Notes: generated by a model not told the origin, from the letters alone. A DNA stretch of 64,000 nt from JBFJKD01 sp038106145 (GCA_038106145.1 JAYODD010000006.1:87740-151739), one strand, 5' to 3'; shown: positions 8,570-18,950, counted from the stretch's first letter. Numbers and translations are program-made.

Positions 8570-9661
8570 CTAGCGCGCGGCTCCGCGCCAGCTAAATCGA
8601 TAACTGTTCGCCGTCGGCTGTGTTGAGCTCGTGCCCGCCGCCGGCGCGATCAGTGTCAGGGCCGAATCCCGCTGCAGCGCGGCCAGCAATATCTGCACAT
8701 CCCCCTCCACCGCCACCGACAGGTGCAGCAGATCTCCCTCGACCCCCGTGACCTGCACGTCGGACACCATTTCGAGGGCTTGCAGCAATGCCAGCGCGTC
8801 GGCATAACGCCGGTAACTATCGACGTTTTCCAGGGTCACCGCGGCGCGGGTCTGGCTGCCGCCACTGACATAGGCAAAACGTGGCGCGAAACGATCCACT
8901 GCGGCATCAATCGTCGCCGCCACCAGCTCATCGAGGCTCTGTGTGGACACTGTTCCCGTTTCGCTGGCACCCGTGCCGGCCAACAACCAGCCACCCCGCC
9001 AGCCTGACGAGGTCCGACTATAACGGACGACAAAACCGTACTCCGCTCCATAGCGTCCCGCCGCAGCGCGCAGGGCGGTGGCGTCGAAATTCCACGCCTG
9101 TTCCGTATTGAGGGTTAACTGATCCTGCAAATCCAGTAGCGGTAACTGATAGGCCAGCCCGCGCCGGGCAAAGGCCTGTTCCAGTTGGGCGTACAGATTG
9201 GCATCGCCATCCGCCGCGACAAACTGCAACCCCGCCGGACGCTCTAGCACCACCCACACCACCCACTCGGGCCGGTTAGCGGGCCAGATTGGCAATTGTT
9301 GCTCGCGTAGCAACTGATCGATCAGCGGCGCGGCATAACGGGCGGTCAACGCATTGCGGGGGTTCCCGTCCGCGCCCATCTGTGTGGCGTAGCCAAATTC
9401 GAGCATATAGGATTCGGATTGAGACAGGGCGGCACCCACTGCCACATTGTTCAGTACCGCCCGGCTGCCGGACATTTTTACCAGCACATCCGCCAGCCCC
9501 TGGCGCACCGCTTTGCGCCGTTCCGCTTCGGATTGAGCAGCGATCGGCACCGTGGCCGAATACAGATTCTGTACCGTGGCACCCTGGGCAACACTTGCCG
9601 CCCATAAACCGACACTAACGGCCAGCACCCAACGCAATGATCTAAGACTGTACAATTTCAT
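8570..9661 (-). CDS. DUF2066 exported protein
   Basis: A 363-residue protein with a clear N-terminal signal peptide ending near SVAQGA, followed by the DUF2066 domain (ADVLVKMSGSRAVL and LLREQQLPIWPANRPEWVVWVV are family-typical). The start MKLYSLRSL gives a standard signal peptide; a longer open frame adds 46 residues of non-family sequence into the purM promoter region. It is probably periplasmic. It is transcribed ahead of hda and divergently from purM, the conserved gammaproteobacterial arrangement. Function unknown. Confidence 0.87.
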   Translation of the reverse strand: MKLYSLRSLRWVLAVSVGLWAASVAQGATVQNLYSATVPIAAQSEAERRKAVRQGLADVLVKMSGSRAVLNNVAVGAALSQSESYMLEFGYATQMGADGNPRNALTARYAAPLIDQLLREQQLPIWPANRPEWVVWVVLERPAGLQFVAADGDANLYAQLEQAFARRGLAYQLPLLDLQDQLTLNTEQAWNFDATALRAAAGRYGAEYGFVVRYSRTSSGWRGGWLLAGTGASETGTVSTQSLDELVAATIDAAVDRFAPRFAYVSGGSQTRAAVTLENVDSYRRYADALALLQALEMVSDVQVTGVEGDLLHLSVAVEGDVQILLAALQRDSALTLIAPAAGTSSTQPTANSYRFSWRGAAR

Positions 9662-9743
9662 GGCGCGATTGTAGCAGGTGCGCTCCACCGTACCCATATC
9701 TGCCCGCGCAATCGATGGCAACCATCCCTGAAGACAATGCGCA

Positions 9744-9772
9744 CTGACAATCGACGCGGGGCGGGCTAAAAT
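9744..9772 (+). promoter_or_regulatory. Predicted sigma70 promoter of purMN
   Basis: CTGACA and TAAAAT are separated by 17 bases, about 25 bases before the purM ATG. Both hexamers match the sigma70 consensus at five of six positions. No recognisable PurR operator is seen here. Confidence 0.6.
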
Positions 9773-9797
9773 ACCGCCTTTCCCTCGGAACAGCCCC

Positions 9798-10916
9798 ATG
9801 AGCCAGACACCCTCCTCCCTCAGTTACAAAGACGCTGGAGTCGATATCGACGCTGGCAATGCCCTTGTGGAACGCATCAAAGATGTAGCGCTGCGCACCC
9901 GGCGGCCGGAAGTCATGGCAGGGCTGGGTGGCTTCGGCGCCCTGTGCAAAATCCCCGCGGGCTATCGCGAGCCCGTGCTGGTGTCGGGCACCGACGGCGT
10001 GGGCACCAAGCTGCGCCTGGCCATCGATCTGGGGGAACTTAGCGGCCTGGGCATCGACCTGGTCGCCATGTGTGTCAACGACCTGGTGGTAAGCGGCGCA
10101 GAGCCTCTGTTCTTCCTCGATTATTACGCCACCGGCAAGCTGGATGTGGACGCCGCCGCGACGGTGGTAAACGGCATTGGCCGCGGCTGCGAGCTGGCGG
10201 GGTGCGCACTGGTGGGCGGTGAAACCGCCGAAATGCCGGGCATGTACGCTGGCAAGGATTTTGATCTGGCGGGATTTTGCGTCGGCGTCGTGGAGGCAGA
10301 CCAGATCATCGATGGCTCCCGAGTGGCAGTGGGCGACGTGTTAATTGGTCTCGATTCCAGCGGGCCGCACTCCAACGGTTTTTCCCTGATCCGTAAAGTC
10401 CTCGAGGTTTCCGCCACCCGTCCGGAGGAAGTCTCTCTCGGCAGCGGGACTCTGGCCGACGCGCTGCTGGCGCCCACACGTATTTACGTTAAATCCGTGC
10501 TCAGGTTGATTGCCAGTTGCCCGGTACACGCTGTTGCGCACATTACCGGCGGCGGCCTGCTGGAAAATTTGCCTCGAGTACTACCGCCACAAACCAGAGC
10601 TGTACTCGATGCCAACAGCTGGGTGCAACCACCGGTGTTTGAGTGGCTGCAGCGGGCGGGCAATATTCTCACCAGCGAAATGTACCGGACGTTTAATTGC
10701 GGTATCGGCATGGTGATCTGCGTTCCCGCATCTGAAGCAGAGCGCGCCATGGAACTGCTGACCGCTGCCGGAGAAGCGGCGCGACTGATCGGTTCGTATG
10801 GCGCAGAATCCGGAGCCGCCGGGGGGGTGGGGGTCGGGGGGGGCGGGGCGGGCCGCGGGGCGGGGGGCTGGTGCGGGTGGNNNNNNNNNNGCGATGCACT
10901 GGTGAGCTTCGAGTGA
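9798..10916 (+). CDS. purM: Phosphoribosylformylglycinamidine cyclo-ligase (3' end corrupted)
   Basis: PurM (AIR synthetase) closes the imidazole ring of aminoimidazole ribotide in purine synthesis. The first 335 residues are intact, with LSYKDAGVDIDAGN, VSGTDGVGTKL, ALVGGETAEMPGMY and HITGGGLLENLPR typical of the family. From about base 10815 the frame becomes an artificial Gly-rich stretch leading into ten Ns, then resumes as DALVSFE and a stop. The authentic protein is probably about 350 residues, with only about ten C-terminal residues hidden. It is cotranscribed with purN and divergent from DUF2066. Confidence 0.9.
   Translation: MSQTPSSLSYKDAGVDIDAGNALVERIKDVALRTRRPEVMAGLGGFGALCKIPAGYREPVLVSGTDGVGTKLRLAIDLGELSGLGIDLVAMCVNDLVVSGAEPLFFLDYYATGKLDVDAAATVVNGIGRGCELAGCALVGGETAEMPGMYAGKDFDLAGFCVGVVEADQIIDGSRVAVGDVLIGLDSSGPHSNGFSLIRKVLEVSATRPEEVSLGSGTLADALLAPTRIYVKSVLRLIASCPVHAVAHITGGGLLENLPRVLPPQTRAVLDANSWVQPPVFEWLQRAGNILTSEMYRTFNCGIGMVICVPASEAERAMELLTAAGEAARLIGSYGAESGAAGGVGVGGGGAGRGAGGWCGWXXXXDALVSFE
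10815..10890. other. Low-quality G-rich contig end and 10-N gap
   Basis: A run of about 65 bases almost entirely G with scattered C and T lies directly before ten Ns. It is unlike PurM coding sequence and encodes only Gly/Ala/Arg repeats. This looks like the noisy end of a contig rather than biological sequence. Confidence 0.85.
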
Positions 10917-10974
10917 TGAAAGACCTGCCTCTTTCCGTGCGCCTGAAACCTGTGTGCCTGAATATAATATCGCC

Positions 10975-11652
10975 ATGTCCGCTCCAGCGCGCCTCGCCGT
11001 TTTAATCTCCGGCAACGGCAGCAATCTGCAGGCGTTAATCGATGCCGTCACTGCGGGTGAACTAGACGCCCGTATCGTACTGGTCATCAGTAATGTACCG
11101 GACGCGCCGGGTTTGGCCCGCGCCCGCGTGGCGGGAATTGCCACCGAGGTAGTCGACCACCGGAATTATTCCGAACGCACATTGTTCGATCGGGCGCTGG
11201 CAGAAGCGATTTCTCCACAGGCCGTTGACCTGGTGATACTGGCCGGATTTATGCGCATTCTTAGCGTGGATTTTATTCGCGTTTTTGCCGACCGACTGAT
11301 CAATATTCATCCTTCCCTGTTGCCCAAATACCCCGGCCTTGACACCCATCAACAGGCCATCGATAACGACGACCGGGAAGCCGGTGCGACGGTACATTTT
11401 GTCACCGCCGAACTGGACAGCGGGCCAGCTATTATTCAGGCCGCTACCCCTGTCAAAAAACACGACAGCGCCAGTTCATTGGCCACCCGAGTACGGCAGC
11501 TAGAGCATCAAATTCTGCCCATGGCAGTGCAGTGGTATTGCAGCGGGCGTGTGACGCGGCGCGACAATCAGGTGCGACTCGACAACAAAACCCTGCCGCC
11601 GGGTGGCTGGCGGTATGACTCCGCCCACCAGACACCGGGAAAAGAATCTTGA
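10975..11652 (+). CDS. purN: Phosphoribosylglycinamide formyltransferase PurN
   Basis: A 225-residue GART enzyme that transfers a formyl group from 10-formyl-tetrahydrofolate to GAR, step three of purine synthesis. It has the phosphate loop LISGNGSNLQAL (10-21), the catalytic INIHPSLLPKYPG segment with its Asn and His, and the downstream Asp in ELDSGPA. The ATG was preferred over an upstream GTG because LAVLISGNGSN then starts near the usual family distance from the N-terminus. A roughly 20-residue C-terminal extension is common in Pseudomonas-type PurN. Confidence 0.94.
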   Translation: MSAPARLAVLISGNGSNLQALIDAVTAGELDARIVLVISNVPDAPGLARARVAGIATEVVDHRNYSERTLFDRALAEAISPQAVDLVILAGFMRILSVDFIRVFADRLINIHPSLLPKYPGLDTHQQAIDNDDREAGATVHFVTAELDSGPAIIQAATPVKKHDSASSLATRVRQLEHQILPMAVQWYCSGRVTRRDNQVRLDNKTLPPGGWRYDSAHQTPGKES

Positions 11653-11705
11653 ACGTTACGCCATTCGCGCTTTCTAATTCACGTTGTGCAACTTCGGAAA
11701 CCACC

Positions 11706-12443
11706 ATGCGCACCATCTTGGCAGTATTACTGACATGCGCCGCCTCACTCGATGCGGGAGAAACCCCGGCATTACCGAATTACGTGGCCACCTACTCCGC
11801 AACGTTTAATGGGATGCCCATTGACGTGACCCGAAAATTATCACGCACTATAGAAGGCTACGCGGTGGCAGTAACCGCGAAAAACTGGCTCGGAGATATA
11901 CAGGAGCTCGAAAAATTTCATATCGATAACGAAGCTCGCATACTGGTCGATAGTTACAGTTCGCAACGGCGTTTTTTTGGCATCTCGCGCAAGGAAAACC
12001 TGGTGATCGATCGCCCGCGCGGACTGGCACTGTACGACGCCAAAAAGAAGCACCGGGAAATTCCACTGCGGGACAATTACTTTGGGCCGCTGGGTTACCA
12101 ATTGCAAATGAGCAGAGATCTGGCCGCCGCGCACAGTAAATATTGCTATCAGGTGTTGATGCGCGGCAAAGTAAAAGACTATTGTTTTGAACCCACCGGC
12201 GAGCAGGTGCTCGATACCGCCCTCGGGAAAATCAACACCGTACAGATGCGCCGCGTCCGCGAAGATCAGGAGCGGGAAACCGTATTCTGGCTGGCACCGC
12301 AATGGGATTACCTGCTGGTAAAACTATGGCAGAAAGAGGAAGATGGCGAAACTTACGAAATTGTTTTAAGTGGCGCAACAGTGGATGGCAAACAACTCCA
12401 GGCGTATTATCCCGCCGACAGCAACGCCACTCCGGTACGCTAA
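11706..12443 (+). CDS. DUF3108 exported protein
   Basis: A 245-residue protein with an N-terminal signal peptide (MRTILAVLLTCAASLDA) and a DUF3108 domain starting with YVATYSATFNGMPIDVTRKL. Such proteins are periplasmic beta-rich proteins of unknown role, regularly found after purN with DUF3014. An upstream TTG overlapping purN would extend the protein by 19 residues and bury the signal peptide, so the ATG was chosen. Confidence 0.82.
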   Translation: MRTILAVLLTCAASLDAGETPALPNYVATYSATFNGMPIDVTRKLSRTIEGYAVAVTAKNWLGDIQELEKFHIDNEARILVDSYSSQRRFFGISRKENLVIDRPRGLALYDAKKKHREIPLRDNYFGPLGYQLQMSRDLAAAHSKYCYQVLMRGKVKDYCFEPTGEQVLDTALGKINTVQMRRVREDQERETVFWLAPQWDYLLVKLWQKEEDGETYEIVLSGATVDGKQLQAYYPADSNATPVR

Positions 12444-12520
12444 ATTCAGAGACCAGCTCGGCCCTAAAATCTGAATCGAAAGTACGACTGCAGGGCAACT
12501 GATCACATTGAGGAAATTGT

Positions 12521-13375
12521 ATGCAGGTGTCACCAGAAGACCGGCCCACCGAAACGGCTCCCGTCGCCAGTCAGATGCCGAAATTACTGCTGGCCATTGC
12601 GCTACTGTTACTCGCTGCCGGCGGTTACTGGATGTATCAGTATTTTGACCAGGAGCAGGACAGTAACGTCACAGTACTGGAAACATTACCCGAAGCAGCA
12701 CCAGTACTCGACGCTTTGCAGTTACCCAAAGTGGATATTCCGGTGCGCACCGCCGCCCCCGTCATTGAAACGGTTGCGCCGCCCCCATTGCCCGCTCTGG
12801 CGGACAGCGATACCTTTACTCGCGCGCAATTACTCTCCCTGAGCGCGGATCCCAACTACCACGCCTGGTTGCAGGCAGACCATCTGCTGGAGCGCGCCGC
12901 GGCCATTATCGACAGCCTGTCCCGCGGGCGCATGTTGAAAAAGCTGATTCCCGTAACCCCCCTGTCTGGGAAATTTATCGCTAGCCACGTGGGCGGGAAG
13001 CTGTGGCTGGACACCCCAAATTTCGTACGCTACGACGAAGTGGTCAACCTGCTGGCCAGCCTCGATGCACGTCAATTAACAAAAATCTTTGATCTGCTAC
13101 GGCCACTGCTGGAATCAGCCTACGGCCAACTCGGCTATCCCGAGGAAGATTTTGGCGCAACCACCATACGCGCCATTGATGTACTTTTAGCCACACCCGA
13201 CGTCGGCTCACCCATAGAGCTAAAGCTCGAGGGCGTACTCTACACATTTGCCGATCCGGCCCTGGAAAAACTGCCCTCGGCACAAAAACAATTACTGCGC
13301 ATGGGACCGGAAAACGCGGAGAAAATAAAACGCCTGTTGCGCGCACTGCGTAAACAGCTGCTGCGTAAGCAGTAA
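12521..13375 (+). CDS. DUF3014 membrane-anchored protein
   Basis: A 284-residue protein with one membrane segment (about residues 19-40), a Pro/Ala-rich linker and a DUF3014 domain (about 90-275) containing LIPVTPLSGKFIASHVGGKLW-like family sequence. It has a basic tail ending RKQLLRKQ. The topology predicts a periplasmic domain held by an N-terminal anchor. It follows DUF3108 by 77 bases, probably in the same operon. GAGGAA lies about six bases before the ATG. Function unknown. Confidence 0.83.
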   Translation: MQVSPEDRPTETAPVASQMPKLLLAIALLLLAAGGYWMYQYFDQEQDSNVTVLETLPEAAPVLDALQLPKVDIPVRTAAPVIETVAPPPLPALADSDTFTRAQLLSLSADPNYHAWLQADHLLERAAAIIDSLSRGRMLKKLIPVTPLSGKFIASHVGGKLWLDTPNFVRYDEVVNLLASLDARQLTKIFDLLRPLLESAYGQLGYPEEDFGATTIRAIDVLLATPDVGSPIELKLEGVLYTFADPALEKLPSAQKQLLRMGPENAEKIKRLLRALRKQLLRKQ

Positions 13376-13386
13376 GAGCAGTATGA

Positions 13387-16300
13387 TTATTTCGGGTCGT
13401 TCCACAGATCCCGCAAGGTAAACTGGTCAACCTTGAGACGGAATTTCAGGAACATGCCCTGGGCCGTGTAATCAGCGCCGCTGAAGTCGTCGTCGCGAAA
13501 GCCAACGAAGTTATAACCGAGAGATACCCACACATTGGTGACCGGCGAATACCCCAGGGAGGCACCCAAATTCAAATCCAGCACATCGGCAGCCCAGCTG
13601 TGATAGGTGCCACCATGGAGACCCCAGTCCCACTTCTCGCCGATATCGTGTCTGAATTCCAGTAAGAACAGGTCGGTAAATCCGGCGTAGCGCTCCCCAT
13701 CTATTTTATCCATCGCATACTTTAAACCCCAGTGGATATTCCACTGGTACGCCTGTGTACGGTAATTCGCCAACAGATTACTGACCATACGGCGACTGAC
13801 AAAACCGTCGTTTTCCACACCTGGAATATCCTCGTGAATAAAATCCATACGCTCCAGTACGGTCCAGCGCCCACCGGTAGGTCGATACGCCAGATGCAAC
13901 CGCGCATCGGCCTGCACCCCGCGGCCCACATCCACGGTATCGGTTTGATTGAGGTTGATCCCGCTGGCAAACGTAAACCCCTCGTCCAGTTCCTGCAGCC
14001 AACCCATGCTGGCATTCCATTTCTGTTCCGTATCGCTGTCGCGCCATTCAAGACGACTCAACCACTCCCTGCCGTCGAGGCGATAACCAAGGGACGTGGC
14101 AATCGCCGTGTAATCCTCGCGACCACCGCTGGCCGGATCCACCTGGGGATTAAATTCCCGCAAACCAGTGCCAGGCCCGGCCTCTGGCCCGGTGGCGGCC
14201 TGACTGCGATCCAGGCTGAAATCCATGGTCCAGCGGTCGTCAATGCGCCAGTTTTGCAGAGCTCCCAGATTGGCAAAGAGGCGCGCACCATCAGGGGTAG
14301 CCTGCTGTTCCAGCGACGTACTGATGTCGGCCCCGGCCCAGGGCCTGACCCGCAATCCGGCGCGGGTACTTTCCGTATCCCGATCGTCACCCCAGGTCCA
14401 CTCGTTGGCCACAAATAAATCGAGGGATTCGGTCAGTTTGTAATCCGCCCCGACGACAATGCGATTGGGAAAATCAGCGCTGTCATCATCGCTGCCACTG
14501 CTGCCTACCCCGAGTTCCGCATCGGTGTGCAGGGTGATGCGATTATCGTAAATACCGTACGCACCACCCAGTAGTAATTGATTTGATTTGCGGATATCTC
14601 CATCGTCAAATTTATCCCGGGCCATGCGCATCCCCCCATAAGCACGCGCCTGGTCAAGGTTATCGTATTCCAGCAGGGCATCGGCCACTTCCCGCGTCGC
14701 ATCGCTTTCCAGGTGTTGCTGGCGGAACGTGTCGGCGCGCAATTCGTAATTATCATTCAGGTGATAGGTAATCATATTGCCGACTTTGCGGGTGCCACCT
14801 TCCGCGGCGCGTTGCTGACCGAGGCCAAACTCCGCATCTTGCTGGCGGGCATACAACAGGTTTTCCACCTGCCCACTGCGGGTTTCCAGTTCCACTAAAT
14901 AAGCATCCCCGCTGGTACTTTCACCGCTCTGCTCATCGTCCTGGTCAGTGCGCGCGGCCTCGATCCGCAGCTCCGTGCTGTCACTGATTTGCAAGGTGAT
15001 ATCGTTGGCCACGAGATCGCCGGAGCGAGCGCCGCCCTCCTCGTGAATGGCCGTTACCCCCACTTCCAGATCTTCGGTGGGTTTTACGGCAACCCTTCCA
15101 CCACCGGTATAACCACTACCCGTGCCCCCTGCGGTTTCGAATTCCACCACAATGTAAACCGGGTTGAATTCATCATCCCGGGTCGGTATGGGTCGCTTGA
15201 AAAACAGGCTGCCGTCGTCGTAGTCGATGTTGTAGTCGATATGACGGCTCAACACTTCGCTGCTGACAATGCGTTCGCTGTGCAGGCGGTCGCGGGTTTC
15301 AATGACAATTTTTTCGCTGTTGATAATTATTTCCGTGCTGCCCAGGAAATATTTGCCCGAGGTACCGTCGCCGGGGATCTCCTTGCGCACAAAGCCCTGT
15401 TCCGATTCGGTGACAAACAGGTTGGCTTCCACCAGATCGCCGCGAAACTCCATTTTGGCGCCGTTCACGGTGCGGCTGTAACGCCCCAGTTCGGTCACAC
15501 TCAACCCGGTGTCGAAATCCCCAAACATGGCGTAAAACTGTTTCTTTTCCAGTTTGAGATAGAGCTTTCTCTGACTCGGTGCTTCGTACTGCTGATAGGA
15601 GTTGTCGCCATACAGGGTGTAGTAACTGTCCGGGTCGATGGTCTGTTTGAGACTGTCCCCGGTGCGTTTATCGGTGTCGTAGGCAGCCGTCAGCAACCAG
15701 TCGCCGCGAATCGTGCCCTTGGCAAAAAAGGCCACCCGCCCGTCGCTAAAGCCGCCATCGTCGATGCCCGCATGACCCAAACCGTCTTTGTCGCCGGAGG
15801 TCATATGCTGGCCGATGGTGCGCTCGGCGAGGCCTACCATGATCCACTCCCGCTGACCGGCGGACAACCAGGCGCGCACCTCTTCCCGATAATCGTTTTC
15901 GAAATCAAATTGCAGCACCAGTTCACCCGCGTCGGTGGTGGGTTGCAACTCGATATAACCGATACCCCCCGCGCCGATTTCAAACCGCGGGCGTTCGTTT
16001 TCCACCACCGCGAGACTCTGGCGTTGCTGGCGCTTGAACCGCTCCCGGGATTCGTAGGGTGCATTAATACTGTAATCGCCGATCACCCCAGGCCGCGCCG
16101 GATAGCCGTGACGGTCAAAAAATTGCACCGCAACCACCGGTGGTGTTTTACCGTCCGCCACCAGATTCGATTTATCCGCCAGCAGTTTGGCTTTAACCGG
16201 CACGTCGGAAAAGTGCACCGTACGCTCCAGCCGCTCCACCGTGGCGCCACTGGCGTCCCGCACCTCCGCGACAAACCGGTTGTCGCCAATTTTGATATCC

Positions 16301-18927
16301 ACCCCCTGCCACTTGCTAAGGGCAACAGTTTTATCGGGGGATACCGTCGTACCGTAAAAATTTAGCCGGTTCACGGGCCGGCCGTTTAACGTCAGATCAA
16401 CGCTCTGACCGGGATAATGCTGGATATACAGCTTCAGCGCGCCGATCGCCGGCACAAAATCCGGTGTGGGAAACAGCCAGTGAATACCCGGCTCCCGGGG
16501 CACAATACTTTCTTCCGCAGCATCTTTTTGTAACTTTTGTTGTGCGCTGGACACACCGGGCTTTGCCGCAACGACGGGTTCGTCAAACTGTTCGGTAATG
16601 CTCAATTGGCTTTCGCCGCTGGCGTAGTTCGTCACCATACGAGCGCGACTTGCAGGGTCGACCTGGGCAATAGCGGGTGGCAGGCGCTCGGTTTTACCCT
16701 GAGTCATGAACGCCACCATACTTTTAATACTGGTATCGATGACCTCGTTATGGGTCGCAAACGCTCCCTGTACCTGAAGCCGGAAATCCCGACGCCAGGC
16801 GCCTTCACCTCGCACGTTTCCGAGATTGAACGTCAGGGTTTCTCCAAGGACTTGCGGTGCAGATACCGGTTCGCCCTCCACCATGGCGCTATCGGCCACG
16901 TAAGTTAATCCGGGGGGCAACATCAGGATCGGTCGCAGCGCCGTCACCGCGATGTCGTTACCGCTGATTATCAGACGAATGTCCGCACCTGCCGGGGTAC
17001 GGCTCACGCTCAGTTGCTGCATGACCTTAAACTGACGCGGGGGGCGGCGTTTTACCACAAAATCCACGCGCCACAACGAACCGCCCTGCAGATCCACAAA
17101 GCGACTGAAACTGCGCCCCGCACTGCGAGTATCCGCATCGCAATGCAGTACTTCGTAATTTTGCGGCAAACTGTCAAAATCGATTTGCACCACGTGGGTG
17201 CCCGGGGTAAGCCCTTCAAAATGATAGCGTCCGGATTCGTCCGTCAAGACATAGCTGCCATCTTCCAGATAAATACGGGCATTTTCCAGACCCGGCGCCT
17301 CGCGGCTTTCCAGCGCGTCACAATCCCCATCCACGACACGCCCGGTGATAAAGGTCTTGTCGCGGAAAAAGTCGTCCCGCACATCCACCTTGGCGCGGGC
17401 GATATTGGACGTGGCGTCAAAACTGTCCGTCGCGAAAGCGGTGTTGTAGGCCGCGCCGGGTTTAGCGCCGGGGGTAATCTGCGCCACGTAGGAGATAACC
17501 ACATTGCCGCCCGCCGCCACACTGGGCACGCTAAACAGCAGCTGTCGCCCTTTGGCATCTAACCGCGGGTCCGCAACCCGCTGTCCCCCTACACGTGCGG
17601 AGCCGGATTCAAAACGAAAGCCGGGGGGCAAGGTGTCCGTCACCTGTATGTTGACCGCGGCCCCCGCGCCGCTGTTCTCCAGGGTAATATCGTAGGGTAC
17701 AAAGTCGCCAATCCCCGCCACCGATTTGCGCGCTACTTTGGCCACAAACAGACCTGTACCGGAGGGGTCTATGGGCACATCGATATTGACCGCTGGACCC
17801 GGGGCAACCACAAACACCTCACCGCGGGAACCGGTGTCGAGGGCGTAAGGCGCGCCCGCCAGTAATTGCAGGTCGGCGTCGGTGACCGTAGATGGAAAGC
17901 TGTAATCCACTGGCGGCGTCACTTCCAGCCGGTAGTTACCTGGCAACACTGACGGAAACTGGAAACCTCCGGGGGGCAGGTTATAAACCGTGCCGCCACT
18001 ATCCGTAACACTACTGCCGGTAATTACCGTAGCGGGGTAGCTGCTCACCCCATCCAGCCCCCATACGTCGGCCGGCAACCCACTGTCGGCATTGATTAAC
18101 GTGACCTGCACCCCATCCACCGGCAATCCGGAGCGGCTATCGAACACAATACCCAGGGGATCCACCAGCACCGCCGCAGTAATGCTGTCCGAGCCGTCGG
18201 CGGGATCCGTGTAAGTCACGGTGATACCCGTGTTACCCTGTACCGACAGCAACCCGTTCTGCGCACTGGAAGGGGTAGTGCTGGTTTGCATCACACCGAT
18301 AAAAATACCGGTGTCAGGACCGGTCTCAGTGAGCACCAGCATTTCCATATCGCCCGTGCCGTCGGCGCGCAGTACCACCACCAGAGTCTCAATCAAACCT
18401 GTATCAAGATTCTGGTCCGGGTCCTGCACCTGTACAAATATGGGCTCCCCGCCCAGTATTACGCTCGCCGCGGCCAACGGTACCGGCGCACTCAAATTGA
18501 GCGGCGACGCGGCCCCCGGCAAATACACATCGCCCACCGCCACCGTGCCACCGCCGGTAGCTTGATAGGAACTGGGTGGTACGCTTGTTGGGTTCGCCGC
18601 CGGATTGGGTGGCCAGTAGCGCAGTATGGTAATGGTTGCAGCTGTGCGCACCACCGTCGAGGTAGTGGTTACCGTATTGGAAAATCGAGTTTGCGGGAAA
18701 CCCGCGATGGTGTAGCTAATTTGCGCGGTGTTGCTAATGCTGACCCCGTGAATGGAGGCCTGGGTGTACGACGCACTGGCGGCAAACAACCCGCCCCATA
18801 AGGCAGCGCGCAGCAGTGCGCGCCCGACCTTCGGCAAAAGCGTTCCGACGCCACGCCATAAACCGGAGAAAGCGGGTCCGCCTGCGCGAACCCGCTCCCG
18901 GTCTAAGGCGACGTTACCACCCAGCAC
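13387..18927 (-). CDS. Giant outer-membrane barrel protein with DUF11 and SdrD/Cna-B-like domains
   Basis: The 1846-residue product is the last gene of a five-gene operon. A signal peptide ends near residue 57. Then come an N-terminal strand module (ISNTAQISYTIAG, shared with the neighbouring subunits), a carboxypeptidase-regulatory/Cna-B-like domain (about 255-345), a DUF11 domain (about 395-515) and an SdrD-B-like domain (about 525-600). From about residue 1070 onward, alternating aromatic strands rich in Asp, Gly and Tyr look like a transmembrane beta-barrel. It probably sits in the outer membrane with beta-sandwich domains in the periplasm or outside. The start is GTG with no strong ribosome site. 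Role in assembling or anchoring the upstream-encoded subunits is inference. Confidence 0.75.
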   Translation of the reverse strand: MLGGNVALDRERVRAGGPAFSGLWRGVGTLLPKVGRALLRAALWGGLFAASASYTQASIHGVSISNTAQISYTIAGFPQTRFSNTVTTTSTVVRTAATITILRYWPPNPAANPTSVPPSSYQATGGGTVAVGDVYLPGAASPLNLSAPVPLAAASVILGGEPIFVQVQDPDQNLDTGLIETLVVVLRADGTGDMEMLVLTETGPDTGIFIGVMQTSTTPSSAQNGLLSVQGNTGITVTYTDPADGSDSITAAVLVDPLGIVFDSRSGLPVDGVQVTLINADSGLPADVWGLDGVSSYPATVITGSSVTDSGGTVYNLPPGGFQFPSVLPGNYRLEVTPPVDYSFPSTVTDADLQLLAGAPYALDTGSRGEVFVVAPGPAVNIDVPIDPSGTGLFVAKVARKSVAGIGDFVPYDITLENSGAGAAVNIQVTDTLPPGFRFESGSARVGGQRVADPRLDAKGRQLLFSVPSVAAGGNVVISYVAQITPGAKPGAAYNTAFATDSFDATSNIARAKVDVRDDFFRDKTFITGRVVDGDCDALESREAPGLENARIYLEDGSYVLTDESGRYHFEGLTPGTHVVQIDFDSLPQNYEVLHCDADTRSAGRSFSRFVDLQGGSLWRVDFVVKRRPPRQFKVMQQLSVSRTPAGADIRLIISGNDIAVTALRPILMLPPGLTYVADSAMVEGEPVSAPQVLGETLTFNLGNVRGEGAWRRDFRLQVQGAFATHNEVIDTSIKSMVAFMTQGKTERLPPAIAQVDPASRARMVTNYASGESQLSITEQFDEPVVAAKPGVSSAQQKLQKDAAEESIVPREPGIHWLFPTPDFVPAIGALKLYIQHYPGQSVDLTLNGRPVNRLNFYGTTVSPDKTVALSKWQGVDIKIGDNRFVAEVRDASGATVERLERTVHFSDVPVKAKLLADKSNLVADGKTPPVVAVQFFDRHGYPARPGVIGDYSINAPYESRERFKRQQRQSLAVVENERPRFEIGAGGIGYIELQPTTDAGELVLQFDFENDYREEVRAWLSAGQREWIMVGLAERTIGQHMTSGDKDGLGHAGIDDGGFSDGRVAFFAKGTIRGDWLLTAAYDTDKRTGDSLKQTIDPDSYYTLYGDNSYQQYEAPSQRKLYLKLEKKQFYAMFGDFDTGLSVTELGRYSRTVNGAKMEFRGDLVEANLFVTESEQGFVRKEIPGDGTSGKYFLGSTEIIINSEKIVIETRDRLHSERIVSSEVLSRHIDYNIDYDDGSLFFKRPIPTRDDEFNPVYIVVEFETAGGTGSGYTGGGRVAVKPTEDLEVGVTAIHEEGGARSGDLVANDITLQISDSTELRIEAARTDQDDEQSGESTSGDAYLVELETRSGQVENLLYARQQDAEFGLGQQRAAEGGTRKVGNMITYHLNDNYELRADTFRQQHLESDATREVADALLEYDNLDQARAYGGMRMARDKFDDGDIRKSNQLLLGGAYGIYDNRITLHTDAELGVGSSGSDDDSADFPNRIVVGADYKLTESLDLFVANEWTWGDDRDTESTRAGLRVRPWAGADISTSLEQQATPDGARLFANLGALQNWRIDDRWTMDFSLDRSQAATGPEAGPGTGLREFNPQVDPASGGREDYTAIATSLGYRLDGREWLSRLEWRDSDTEQKWNASMGWLQELDEGFTFASGINLNQTDTVDVGRGVQADARLHLAYRPTGGRWTVLERMDFIHEDIPGVENDGFVSRRMVSNLLANYRTQAYQWNIHWGLKYAMDKIDGERYAGFTDLFLLEFRHDIGEKWDWGLHGGTYHSWAADVLDLNLGASLGYSPVTNVWVSLGYNFVGFRDDDFSGADYTAQGMFLKFRLKVDQFTLRDLWNDPK

Positions 18928-18950
18928 AGCTACCGCCCGCGGTAGACTGT

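Noticed and set aside
14989..16365. 458-codon open frame on the plus strand
   Set aside because: It lies fully antisense inside the giant barrel gene, has His/Arg/Gly-rich composition and no recognisable family; it is a by-product of GC-rich coding sequence.
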